Shown here: one piece after another, positions 49,278-56,602 of the stretch
Layout: every line of letters begins with the position of its first letter
Position numbering within the stretch: position 1 is the first letter of the stretch
Notes under the pieces: generated by a model
Told to the model about the DNA's origin: nothing
Databases searched by the model: none
Seen by the model: the letters and a program-made list of their open reading frames with translations, nothing else
Program-made: the position numbers and the translations under genes
NCBI GenBank assembly: GCA_964433905.1
Contig: CAYSSM010000001.1
Location: 1-64,000, forward strand
Direction: 5' to 3'
From: CAYSSM01 sp964433905
Lineage (GTDB): Bacteria > Patescibacteriota > UBA1384 > UBA12157 > JAENIV01
Length of the DNA: 64,000 bases

Positions 49278-50000
49278 ATGAGCAAAAAAAAGAAAAAATT
49301 TATATTTTTTATCATGTTTTGGACAATTTTAATAGTTTCATTTATCTTTTTTTCAGCTCTGATTGTTCTAAAAGCTAATGGTTATCAGCTAAATTATAAA
49401 AATTGGAATTTGACTAAAACGGGGATGATTTTGCTTGACGGTACGCCAAATGACGCGCTTATAAGGGTAAATAATAAGACATTTACCAACGGATTTCCTT
49501 TGAAATTATCGAACCTGGCATTAGCGCGATATGATATTAATGTCAGTAAGGACGGCTATAATTCCTGGCAGAAAGATATTTTGGTTAACCCGGGAATGGC
49601 GATCGCTTATCGGGACATTGTCTTGTTTTTGCAAAATCCTAAAGAATTAAATAATAACAATCTTACTTCTGAAGAAATTATTCAAGAAGCCGGCGATTTA
49701 ACATCTAACATCAAAACTAATAAAACGGAAATTTTTATTGATGAGAGAATAATCACAAGGTTCAGTACCAATATTTTAGCGGCTTATTATTACCCTGACA
49801 AGCAACATATAATCGTTCAGATTGAAAAAGAGAATAACCAAAATCAAACGGAATTAAGAGTGATAGACATTGATGGCTCGAATAACCAATATTTATTCGA
49901 TCTTGCTTCAAAAAGTCCTGCGCCAATCACCTTTCGCAAGAATGGTGAAGAACTGTATTATATAGAAGCAGATTTAGTTAAATCAAAAACTATTCGCTAA
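49278..50000 (+). CDS. PEGA-domain membrane protein
   Basis: A 240-residue protein with a Lys-rich N-terminus, a membrane helix (about 8-30), a PEGA domain (about 50-110; LARYDINVSKDGYNSW and KDILVNPGMAI), and a short C-terminal beta region that resembles the first blades of a PD40 propeller (LRVIDIDGSNNQYLFDL). Related proteins are often about 400-450 residues, so this may be a shortened form. Function unknown, extracytoplasmic. It converges on the sortase gene and overlaps its end by 11 bases. Confidence 0.78.
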   Translation: MSKKKKKFIFFIMFWTILIVSFIFFSALIVLKANGYQLNYKNWNLTKTGMILLDGTPNDALIRVNNKTFTNGFPLKLSNLALARYDINVSKDGYNSWQKDILVNPGMAIAYRDIVLFLQNPKELNNNNLTSEEIIQEAGDLTSNIKTNKTEIFIDERIITRFSTNILAAYYYPDKQHIIVQIEKENNQNQTELRVIDIDGSNNQYLFDLASKSPAPITFRKNGEELYYIEADLVKSKTIR

Positions 50001-50709
50001 CCAATATTTGCTCGGAATTAATAATCAAACGGTTGAGAGTCGTGCCGATGGGCACGCAAGTCATTAATGTTAGATTGTATCCTGGTCTAAAATCCATCAC
50101 GCCGACATCTTTAGGAGAAACCACTTGGACATTATTAATTTTATAAGTAAAGATTTTATTTTGATATTGAACATAGATTTCGTCGCCGATTTCTAATTTA
50201 TCCAAAAGAGCAAAAGTAGCTTTGTAAGGAGAATCTACCCAAGAATAGTATGAAGAGTGCCCGGTAATAAAAATATTTCCTTCACTGCCGGGTAAGGCGG
50301 TTCCTTTAGAATGAACGACTCCTTCTAATAATTTGTCTAATATTTGATCGGCAGGAATGTTCCAGACAATTGGCGCGTCAACATTAATTTTAGGAATGAC
50401 GAGTCGTGCCTTTGAAATTGGGTCAAATGGATTGGACGTGGGAATTGGTACGACTGAAAATGTTTTTCTTGCGATATCTACTTTTAGGAAGTATTGAATT
50501 TTTTTCGAAATGGCCGAAAAATTAATGATAGAGAACGAAACAAGAAAAATTAATATGAATAAAAAAACGAAATTTAAAATCGGATGGTCTTTAAAACGAG
50601 GCCAATTTATTTTCCTTTTTATGGGCAAGGGTTGAACTGCCGGTTGTGGGGAAATTACTTTATCAGTAAAAATAGCTTTGATATCATCCTCGTCAATAAG
50701 ATTATTCAT
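49990..50709 (-). CDS. Sortase family transpeptidase
   Basis: The start is ATG 50707-50709 (MNNLIDEDD), after AGGGAGG; codons above it belong to the tRNA gene. The 239-residue protein has an inner tail, a membrane helix (about 52-75), and a sortase domain: catalytic His in ITGHSSYYS, Cys in LMTCVPIGT and Arg in LNRLII. It should link proteins to a wall component. No LPxTG-type sorting signal was found in proteins of this window. Confidence 0.93.
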   Translation of the reverse strand: MNNLIDEDDIKAIFTDKVISPQPAVQPLPIKRKINWPRFKDHPILNFVFLFILIFLVSFSIINFSAISKKIQYFLKVDIARKTFSVVPIPTSNPFDPISKARLVIPKINVDAPIVWNIPADQILDKLLEGVVHSKGTALPGSEGNIFITGHSSYYSWVDSPYKATFALLDKLEIGDEIYVQYQNKIFTYKINNVQVVSPKDVGVMDFRPGYNLTLMTCVPIGTTLNRLIINSEQILVSE

Positions 50710-50731
50710 TTCCCTCCCTATTAAAATGATT

Positions 50732-50817
50732 TGGTGCCCGAGGTCGGAGTCGAACCGACATGAACTTGCGCTCATAGGTTTTTGAGACCTACGTGTCTAC
50801 CATTCCACCACTCGGGC
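50732..50817 (-). tRNA. tRNA-Leu(CAA)
   Basis: An 86-base class II tRNA with encoded CCA. The 7-bp acceptor stem GCCCGAG/CTCGGGC closes it, the anticodon loop is CTCAAAA giving CAA, there is a long variable arm, and the T-arm carries GGTTCGACTCC. It lies directly upstream of the sortase gene in the same direction. Confidence 0.96.
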
Positions 50818-50869
50818 ATACTACATATATATCATATTTTGACCCTTAAATCAAAGATTTATGTAAAAT

Positions 50870-50897
50870 TTGACAATTGAAAAGTTAGTGCTACTAT
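50870..50897 (+). promoter_or_regulatory. Promoter of small membrane gene
   Basis: TTGACA (50870-50875), spacer 16, TACTAT (50892-50897). The ribosome-binding site AAGGGGGTG follows. Confidence 0.65.
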
Positions 50898-50917
50898 CAC
50901 CATGTAAGGGGGTGAAA

Positions 50918-51217
50918 ATGAGCGAGCACATTGATACTTTCGTGGTTTTGTTTGCGGTAGCAATTGTTCAGACTTTTTCACTGTTTTCTTATGACGATTA
51001 TGCTAAATCTCATGAACGATATTATCTTTGGCTGATGCTTATTTTCACCTTTAGCGGTATCTTAAATGTCACTTATCGCAATTTGCCCGATCTTGTTTTC
51101 TTTATTTATGCAGTTTTCGTCTTCTGGTTTTTTGCTTTAGCGGTGGGTTGGAAAGCCAGTATTATCAACTCACACAATTATTCTAGTCGGCAATCTATCA
51201 AGGTCCCAGACGCTTAA
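50918..51217 (+). CDS. Small three-helix membrane protein
   Basis: A 99-residue protein with three hydrophobic segments (about 7-24, 37-54, 59-80) and a polar tail ending SIKVPDA. ATG is five bases after AAGGGGG. No family recognised. It is a single-gene unit between two tRNA regions. Confidence 0.68.
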   Translation: MSEHIDTFVVLFAVAIVQTFSLFSYDDYAKSHERYYLWLMLIFTFSGILNVTYRNLPDLVFFIYAVFVFWFFALAVGWKASIINSHNYSSRQSIKVPDA

Positions 51218-51249
51218 GTTTGGGGCTTTTTCTTAAGGATAAAATAAGA

Positions 51250-51255
51250 TATAAT
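51250..51255 (+). promoter_or_regulatory. -10 box of the nested tRNA transcript
   Basis: TATAAT, about 11 bases before the first base of the outer tRNA half. A clear -35 was not found. Confidence 0.55.
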
Positions 51256-51300
51256 AGAGCCATTAAGGGCCTATGGTTTAGTGGTAGAACACAGTACCTG

Positions 51301-51410
51301 CCCCGTTAAATAATCTGAGGGCTCATAGCTCATTTGGTAGAGCGCCACATTCGCATTGTGGAGGTAGAGGGTTCGAATCCCTCTGAGTCCAATGGATATA
51401 TTTAACGGGG
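51301..51410 (+). mobile_element. Insert with 12-bp inverse ends inside the tRNA
   Basis: Ends CCCCGTTAAATA (51301-51312) and TATTTAACGGGG (51399-51410) are perfect inverses; TG occurs on both sides (51299-51300 and 51411-51412). The cargo is the tRNA-Ala at 51319-51391. It could be an intron-like or mobile insert; no transposase or ribozyme core is seen. Confidence 0.5.
51319..51391 (+). tRNA. tRNA-Ala(CGC)
   Basis: A complete 73-base cloverleaf: acceptor GGGCTCA/TGAGTCC with one G-U, D-arm GCTC/GAGC, anticodon stem CCACA/TGTGG with loop TTCGCAT (CGC), T-arm GAGGGTTCGAATCCCTC, discriminator A. CCA is not encoded. It lies entirely inside the interruption of the outer tRNA. Confidence 0.93.
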
Positions 51411-51463
51411 TGAACATTGCTGAGATGACGGTTCGATTCCGTCTAGGTCCATTTTTTTAATAC

Positions 51464-51492
51464 TTGATTTTATTATTAGTTCTCAATATCAT
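51464..51492 (+). promoter_or_regulatory. Promoter of the 51523 gene
   Basis: TTGATT (51464-51469), 17-base spacer, TATCAT (51487-51492). Confidence 0.6.
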
Positions 51493-51522
51493 TATGTCAT
51501 CTGACATTCAAGGGAGAGGTAG

Positions 51523-51798
51523 ATGACAAAAGAGAAAATCATCCAAGTGATCGAAGTCTACCGCCAGTTCTTTGTTACAAAAGGGATTCAAAAGATTAAC
51601 TATCCACATGACTTTTTGCTCGAATCTAGTGATCTTGGTCTAGAGCATTGCCATGGCATGCTTGATGAGATGGTTGAGTTTGTCCGCGAAGGAAGAATAG
51701 AAAAAGCCTTTAGATGGCTCGGTTTTATCCAGGGAGTCTTCTGGGCAAACCGGGTTTATACACTTGACAATTTAAAGGACCATAATCGTCCAAGATAG
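51523..51798 (+). CDS. Uncharacterised 91-residue soluble protein
   Basis: ATG lies eight bases after AAGGGAGAG. The product is helical, with acidic and aromatic residues (GLEHCHGMLDEMVEFVREGR, AFRWLGFIQGVFWANRVY). No family recognised and no membrane segment. Single-gene unit with promoter and terminator; the pattern is like that of other small accessory genes here. Confidence 0.68.
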   Translation: MTKEKIIQVIEVYRQFFVTKGIQKINYPHDFLLESSDLGLEHCHGMLDEMVEFVREGRIEKAFRWLGFIQGVFWANRVYTLDNLKDHNRPR

Positions 51799-51824
51799 AA
51801 CTACCAAATCAATTTTGCAATTAC

Positions 51825-51858
51825 TGCTCCCGCCAAACGGCAGGGAGCATTTCTTTTT
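51825..51858 (+). terminator. Intrinsic terminator
   Basis: TGCTCCC and GGGAGCA (51825-51831 and 51843-51849) pair, followed by TTTCTTTTTT. Confidence 0.87.
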
Positions 51859-52892
51859 TAAAAGGACTCTAGTTCACTCATAGGTCTCAAGCCATTCCAG
51901 AGCGGTTTTTTGAGTGGAAACTGGGCGGCGCAGTCGTCGGCAACGCCGCAGACTAAAATAGTTTTTCTCTCTTTATTTTTATAAATCCCTCCGGGAAAGG
52001 TAACTAATCCCAAATCTTTTTTAATTGGTTTTACTCCGAGTTCTGGCGATAAATCAGAAGCAGCGGCGATAATTTGGGCTTCACTCATTTCTCCAGTTTG
52101 TGGATCATAAATAGCTTCAAAGGCGTAATAATTCTTTTTTCCATCTTGGAAGTGAGCAATATGGCCAATAACCCCAATTCTGTCATCTTCAAGTTGAGTC
52201 GCATAATTTATTCCACCCCATTCTTTTTCGGCAAAATAATCCATCAACATATCAGCTCTTTCTTCCCATGAATCCAAGCCAGCCTGCAAATCATCCAAAG
52301 AACCTATCTCAAAATATCCAATCTTCCCCTCTTGATATTTTTCGCCTTGAGGTCTGACAAAAACACCGATTTTGCCTTCCTCCAGTTTTACTAATCGGAT
52401 ATCTTTCATTTTCGGTGGCCCAATGGCAATAGATTCCATATTACGAATATCCTTATTAAAGCGATAAAAATGCGTTTGATAATTTAAAACATTGCCTTGT
52501 TCATCAGTTTCTAAAATTTCTACATCGCCAAAAATATCCAATTCGTCGTTATAAAAAGGGTCTTGCGAGTTCATTCTTACCATATTTTCAATCGGCTCAT
52601 AAATATCGCCGTTACGATAAAATAAGGCAATTCTTGATTCTGGTTCCGATGGCTCTACCCGCGCCACTAACATGCTTTCGTTGATTGGCGCAGGGTTAAA
52701 GATAATTTCGGCGGCAATATTATCTTGATTGTCATTCGTAATCGGTTGGGTTAGAGTGCCAACATATTCATTTGAACCTAAATTAAATCGAATTAAACTT
52801 CCCTCGGGGTGGTTTTCTTCTTCCTGGTATCTTGCGACGAGTTCTTTGCAAGTAAGTGGCTTATATTTAAATTCTGATACTTCGGGATTCAT
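51858..52892 (-). CDS. DUF1861 (GH130-like propeller) protein
   Basis: A 344-residue protein. KMKDIRLVKLEEGKIGVFVRPQG and GKIGYFEIGSLDDL are signature DUF1861 stretches, a family with a five-bladed propeller related to GH130 mannoside phosphorylases. Short DxR and E-x-D patterns could hold phosphate and sugar, but the catalytic Asp is not identified with confidence. No signal peptide. Possible role in mannose-glycan breakdown, in keeping with the bifunctional PGI/PMI gene a little further right. Confidence 0.75.
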   Translation of the reverse strand: MNPEVSEFKYKPLTCKELVARYQEEENHPEGSLIRFNLGSNEYVGTLTQPITNDNQDNIAAEIIFNPAPINESMLVARVEPSEPESRIALFYRNGDIYEPIENMVRMNSQDPFYNDELDIFGDVEILETDEQGNVLNYQTHFYRFNKDIRNMESIAIGPPKMKDIRLVKLEEGKIGVFVRPQGEKYQEGKIGYFEIGSLDDLQAGLDSWEERADMLMDYFAEKEWGGINYATQLEDDRIGVIGHIAHFQDGKKNYYAFEAIYDPQTGEMSEAQIIAAASDLSPELGVKPIKKDLGLVTFPGGIYKNKERKTILVCGVADDCAAQFPLKKPLWNGLRPMSELESF

Positions 52893-52924
52893 ATTACCTT
52901 CTTTATTAAAACTATATCATAAAT

Positions 52925-52966
52925 TAAAAAGAGGTGCGATATCATATTGACATCGCACCTCTTGGA
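52925..52966 (-). terminator. Intrinsic terminator
   Basis: AAGAGGTGCGAT and ATCGCACCTCTT pair perfectly, followed on the minus strand by TTTTTAATTT. Ends the riboswitch-controlled operon. Confidence 0.9.
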
Positions 52967-52985
52967 CTTGGCAGGCCGATCTGCA

Positions 52986-53174
52986 CTACTTGCGTTTGAG
53001 CCGATGCTCAACGCCGTTACGCATCCCAACCTGCGGAATGTGTTCCTGTGCCTTAGCGATCTGCTCCTTAGTCTTTTGAGCCCTTTGAATAGACTCATTG
53101 GACTGGTGGAGGCAGTAAACACAGGAGGCCAAGAACATTACGGCTATCAGTATCGTAATTATCATCCGTTTCAT
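52986..53174 (-). CDS. Small predicted lipoprotein
   Basis: ATG 53172-53174, after AAGGAG, overlaps the stop of the gene before it (ATGA). The 62-residue product starts MKRMIITILIAVMFLASC, a signal peptide ending in the lipobox LASC, then a short Gln/Lys-rich helical part. It is probably anchored at the membrane surface and coregulated by the GEMM riboswitch with the secreted protein. No family known. Confidence 0.68.
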   Translation of the reverse strand: MKRMIITILIAVMFLASCVYCLHQSNESIQRAQKTKEQIAKAQEHIPQVGMRNGVEHRLKRK

Positions 53175-54037
53175 TGCGCGCTCCTTTTGCCGCGCTTCGG
53201 CAGCCGCTTTTGTCCGTGGGTGTCGGCCGAGTTGCACTCGGCCTTCCATGTAATCTCGGCTGTAGCTTCAGCTCTGGCGCATCCGATGAGCCAGGAACCG
53301 GCTACTCCCGAGATTTCGGCCATTAGGTAGTCTTTCCAGCCGGAATGTAGCCCGTAGATTGTCTCTATTAGGCTATCTCCTCGAGGATCAGCCTCGGCTC
53401 CCACTAAGGGAGCTTGGCTTTCAGATTGGGAAAAACAGGTTTTACCAGGACCTCTGGTTCTAGCCGATACCCGAGCTTTAGCTGAACCGATGATCTTACC
53501 AATGCCTGCACCTTGAGTTTCGGTGTAGGTGCGACAGTCATGGAAGAGCCTTAGAGTCAATCCTTCGATTGGTTCGGGCTCTCCGGTGGCGCCCGGATCC
53601 CACTCGACAGTAATCATATTGGTTACTTTGAGTGGTCCGATTGAGGCAACCGAGTAGGAAGAACCTATACTGCTACTGAAGGTATTGGCTTGGACGTAAC
53701 AGTTAGGTCCCATGGTGCCGGAAGCCTCAGCTACCGGCAAAATTCCCAAGCAATTACCGTCCGTGGCTTTTGCGCCACCACACCATTCGGTGACGATGTA
53801 GTGGCCTTGCCGTGGCCTTGAATTGGTCTTGGCGTAGAAGATAGATGTTACTACACCAGTTCCAGGAACAATATAAGCCACTTTGCCAGGTACTTCTTGA
53901 ACTGAGCCTGCAACTTCACAAGGTTTCGGCTCAAACTTGGGAAAATCCGGGGGCGGAGCATCTTGGCTCGCCCAACCTGCTGTTCCGATAAGCAGCGACA
54001 GTCCGATTGCGGCGGCAAATCCGATTTTCCATACCAT
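53171..54037 (-). CDS. Secreted protein under GEMM riboswitch control
   Basis: I place the start at ATG 54035-54037 (MVWKIGFAAAIG), 10 bases after AGGAGG; an ATG three codons earlier is too close to it. The 288-residue product has a signal peptide (about 1-24, cleaved after GWAS) and a Cys-containing beta-rich domain with eight Cys that could form disulfides. The tail is basic. No family recognised. GC-rich codons. The upstream c-di-GMP-type riboswitch and terminator suggest a role in attachment, motility or surface life. Confidence 0.68.
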   Translation of the reverse strand: MVWKIGFAAAIGLSLLIGTAGWASQDAPPPDFPKFEPKPCEVAGSVQEVPGKVAYIVPGTGVVTSIFYAKTNSRPRQGHYIVTEWCGGAKATDGNCLGILPVAEASGTMGPNCYVQANTFSSSIGSSYSVASIGPLKVTNMITVEWDPGATGEPEPIEGLTLRLFHDCRTYTETQGAGIGKIIGSAKARVSARTRGPGKTCFSQSESQAPLVGAEADPRGDSLIETIYGLHSGWKDYLMAEISGVAGSWLIGCARAEATAEITWKAECNSADTHGQKRLPKRGKRSAQ

Positions 54038-54094
54038 TTCATCCATTCCTCCTGTTGTGGTTTGTTAGAGTCCGATTGGTATTCAGGTATCAAA

Positions 54095-54116
54095 AAATCA
54101 GGGTTGAACCTGATTT
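54095..54116 (-). terminator. Riboswitch terminator
   Basis: On the minus strand AAATCAGG and CCTGATTT pair around TTCAAC, followed by TTTT. It is located between the aptamer and the start codon. Confidence 0.8.
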
Positions 54117-54127
54117 CAGAGATCTCT

Positions 54128-54219
54128 GAACTTCGGTAGCCCCTCTGCCATGCCCTTTTACGGGTTTAGACAGGTAGCTTTGCGTCTCCGTCTTTTGACG
54201 GATTTGCCTTTATCGGTTC
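54128..54219 (-). promoter_or_regulatory. Cyclic di-GMP-I type (GEMM) riboswitch
   Basis: Minus-strand sequence has the GEMM-I core: GGCAAATCCG, hairpin, CGGAGACGCAAAGCTACC, TCTAAA, hairpin CCCGTAAAAGGG, ATGGCAG, then GGGGCTACCGAAG. The outer P1 is GAAC/GTTC. A cGAMP-binding variant of the same fold is possible, because the ligand depends on single bases that I cannot assign safely. Confidence 0.88.
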
Positions 54220-54231
54220 TAACTAATATAC

Positions 54232-54260
54232 ACTATACCATAAAAAGGAGCAATTGTCAA
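54232..54260 (-). promoter_or_regulatory. Promoter of the GEMM-controlled operon
   Basis: Minus strand TTGACA (54255-54260), 17-base spacer, TATAGT (54232-54237). Transcription should start just before the riboswitch. Confidence 0.8.
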
Positions 54261-54349
54261 GGCTTTGCGTGGATTACATCTATCCGCTTGCTTTTGTCGC
54301 CTTTTATATTTATGATAAATTTAGATACAAAATTACGCCAGGAGGATTT

Positions 54350-55423
54350 ATGGCTAATATTGATAGTATAGACGCTATTAAAAAAACTGATACCGAAAAT
54401 ATGCTCCAAAATCTTCAAGAATTTCCCGAGCAAGCTGAACGATGCTGGGCTGATTTTGAAAAACTCGCCTTGCCCACCCGTTACATTCAAGCAAAAAGTA
54501 TTGTTATTGGCGGAGTTGGCGGCAGCGCGATCGCAGGCGGTTTGGTAGAGAATTTGGCTAAATTAAAATCCACAATTCCGATTATTGTATGGCGAGACTA
54601 CTCAGCGCCTTCCTTTATCAACAAAGATACATTGATCATCGCCATTTCCTATTCGGGAAATACGGAAGAAACGATTGATTTTCTAAAAAATGCCGCTAAA
54701 AAAACCGATAAGATTATTACTATTTCTTCTGGCGGTAAATTGGCATCGCTATCAACGGCATACAAAGCCTTTCATTACAAAATCGATTATGGCTCTCAGC
54801 CGCGGGCCGTATTAGGTTATCTTTTTACTTCTTTATTGGCGATTTTTAAGAAATTGGACATTTTGGATATTAATAGTGAAACCATTCGGGAATCGATTAT
54901 TTTATTAAAAGGACTTCAGAAAAAAATTGATATTAATATTCCTATCGGCAGGAATAACGCTAAATTATTAGCTCAAAAATTAACTAATAAAATTCCTGTT
55001 GTTTGCGGCGCCGGTTTGCTGAGCGAAGCGGCGCGGCGCTGGAAATGCCAATTTAATGAAAATTCCAAAACTGCAGCCTATTTTGAAACTATTCCTGAAT
55101 TAAACCATAATTCATTGGTTGGATTAGATTTCCCCAAAAATTTGCGCGATAAGATATTTATCATATTGTTAGAATCAAAATTTGATCATCCTCGAAACAA
55201 GTTAAGGCTTAATATCACTTTACAAATACTGCAGAATAAAAGAATTTACGTTGACACGGTGATGATAGAGCCGTCGCCCACTCCCCTTGCGGAATTACTA
55301 CAAATAATCCATTTTGGCGATTATGTTTCCTATTATTTGGCAATTTTAAATGATATCGAGCCAAACCCGGTAGAAATTATCAGTTTCTTAAAAGATAAAC
55401 TATCCGAGAAAGAAATTGAATGA
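54350..55423 (+). CDS. Bifunctional phosphoglucose/phosphomannose isomerase
   Basis: A 357-residue SIS-domain isomerase of the archaeal bifunctional PGI/PMI type. ATG 54350 follows AGGAGG. Key stretches: IGGVGGSAIAGGLVENL, ISYSGNTEETIDF, ISSGGKLASLS, VCGAGLLSEAARRWKCQFNE and ELNHNSLVG (the His/Glu region of catalysis). It links fructose-6-phosphate with glucose-6-phosphate and mannose-6-phosphate. First gene of the lower-glycolysis run. Confidence 0.93.
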   Translation: MANIDSIDAIKKTDTENMLQNLQEFPEQAERCWADFEKLALPTRYIQAKSIVIGGVGGSAIAGGLVENLAKLKSTIPIIVWRDYSAPSFINKDTLIIAISYSGNTEETIDFLKNAAKKTDKIITISSGGKLASLSTAYKAFHYKIDYGSQPRAVLGYLFTSLLAIFKKLDILDINSETIRESIILLKGLQKKIDINIPIGRNNAKLLAQKLTNKIPVVCGAGLLSEAARRWKCQFNENSKTAAYFETIPELNHNSLVGLDFPKNLRDKIFIILLESKFDHPRNKLRLNITLQILQNKRIYVDTVMIEPSPTPLAELLQIIHFGDYVSYYLAILNDIEPNPVEIISFLKDKLSEKEIE

Positions 55424-55441
55424 CAATAACAAGGAGGAATA

Positions 55442-56602
55442 ATGAGTAAAATTGCAGAAATCGTAGGCCGCAAAATCATGGACTCGCGGGAAAAACCGAC
55501 TGTCGAAGTAAAAATCACTACCGAAGATGGTTTTATGGGGATCGATTCAGTGCCGTCAGGCACTTCAACCGGTTCTCGAGAAGATAAACTGGTTGAACCG
55601 GATATAGCCATAAATAATATCAATAATATCATTGCTCCACAGCTAATTGGTAAGGATGTCCATAATCAGCAAGAAATAGATCGGGTGATGATAGACATGG
55701 ACGGCACGGAAAATAAGTCCAAATTAGGCGCTAACGCGATTTTGGGAATCTCTTTGGCAGTTGCTCGTACTGCTGCTTTGAGAGCTAAAATGCCGCTTTT
55801 TTGGTATATTAATAAGTTCTATACCAAGATTTCCGGTCAGAAAGTCGCTCCGGCCATTCCTACGCCGATGATGGTGATGATTTGCGGCGGCCGGCATGGC
55901 AAAAACAATCTTTGCATTCAGGAATTTTCCCTCTTGGGTAAAATGGATCAAGGCATCAAGGTCTGGCAAAATATCGAAAAGATAATTAAAGATCGGAAAA
56001 TCGAATATACTATTGGTTTAGAAGGAGCTTTTTCGCCTAATCTTCAATACGACGAGGATGCTCTGGATATTATTTTTGAGGCTTGTAATACCGCCGGCTA
56101 CAAAAATGGTAGTGATGTTAGAATTGGTGTTGATATTGCCGGCAATAATTGTCGAATGCAAAACAGTGAAATTCTAAATCTGGTAAGAAAGTATGATCTT
56201 TATTCTATTGAAGATCCATTCGGCGAAACGGATTGGGAAAAATTCGGCCAGTTTAAGCTTGAACTGGAAGAAGATAATCGTCAATTTATTCTGCTTGGTG
56301 ACGATTTATTTGCCACCCATAAAAATTTACTTCAGAAAGGTATCAATAATTTAGTCGCCAATGCTATTATCATCAAAGTTAATCAAGTCGGCACTTTAAC
56401 GGAGACATTGGAAGTGATTGCTTTGGCTCAAAAAGCCAACTATACCCATGTTGTGTCGCATCGGTCGGGTGAAACAACAGATACTTTTATTGCTGATTTA
56501 GCTGTTGGCACGGCCGCAAAGTTTCTCAAGTCAGGCGCTCCTTTTCCGAGAGAAAGAGTTTTAAAATACAAACGGCTTAATGAAATAGAAGAAGAGCTTT
56601 AA
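55442..56602 (+). CDS. eno: Enolase, divergent
   Basis: A 386-residue enolase (usual length about 430), converting 2-phosphoglycerate to phosphoenolpyruvate. Conserved: KLGANAILGISLAVARTAAL, the metal ligands in VDIAGN, SIEDPF and LGDDLF, the catalytic Lys in IIIKVNQVGTLTET, and VSHRSGETTDTFIADLAVG. Unusual: DSREKPTVEV for DSRGNPTVEV, PSGTSTGSRE for the SGASTG loop, and GLEGAFSPN for GDEGGFAPN. The gene abuts the phosphoglycerate mutase gene by one base. Confidence 0.93.
   Translation: MSKIAEIVGRKIMDSREKPTVEVKITTEDGFMGIDSVPSGTSTGSREDKLVEPDIAINNINNIIAPQLIGKDVHNQQEIDRVMIDMDGTENKSKLGANAILGISLAVARTAALRAKMPLFWYINKFYTKISGQKVAPAIPTPMMVMICGGRHGKNNLCIQEFSLLGKMDQGIKVWQNIEKIIKDRKIEYTIGLEGAFSPNLQYDEDALDIIFEACNTAGYKNGSDVRIGVDIAGNNCRMQNSEILNLVRKYDLYSIEDPFGETDWEKFGQFKLELEEDNRQFILLGDDLFATHKNLLQKGINNLVANAIIIKVNQVGTLTETLEVIALAQKANYTHVVSHRSGETTDTFIADLAVGTAAKFLKSGAPFPRERVLKYKRLNEIEEEL

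Larger units (their letters stand above)
51267..51451 (+). tRNA. Interrupted tRNA hosting another tRNA
   Basis: The 5' half (51267-51300) has acceptor strand GGGCCTA, D-arm GTTTAGTGGTAGAAC and half of the anticodon stem. The 3' half (51411-51451) has the matching stem (TGCTG against CAGTA), T-arm GACGGTTCGATTCCGTC and acceptor strand TAGGTCC plus A. They are separated by 110 bases containing tRNA-Ala and bounded by perfect 12-base inverse ends CCCCGTTAAATA/TATTTAACGGGG. The junctions also share TG. Excising 112 bases at TG leaves a 7-base anticodon loop CTGAACA (GAA in the anticodon slot), with C at position 37 and one C-U mismatch. Alternatively the 5' half reads CTGCC, as in Gly(GCC). Identity is undecided. 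Confidence 0.75.

Noticed and set aside
51301..51410. Group I intron in a tRNA anticodon loop
   Set aside because: The insert is only 110 bases, has no P3-P9 core or guanosine-binding site, and is almost entirely the tRNA-Ala plus inverse ends.
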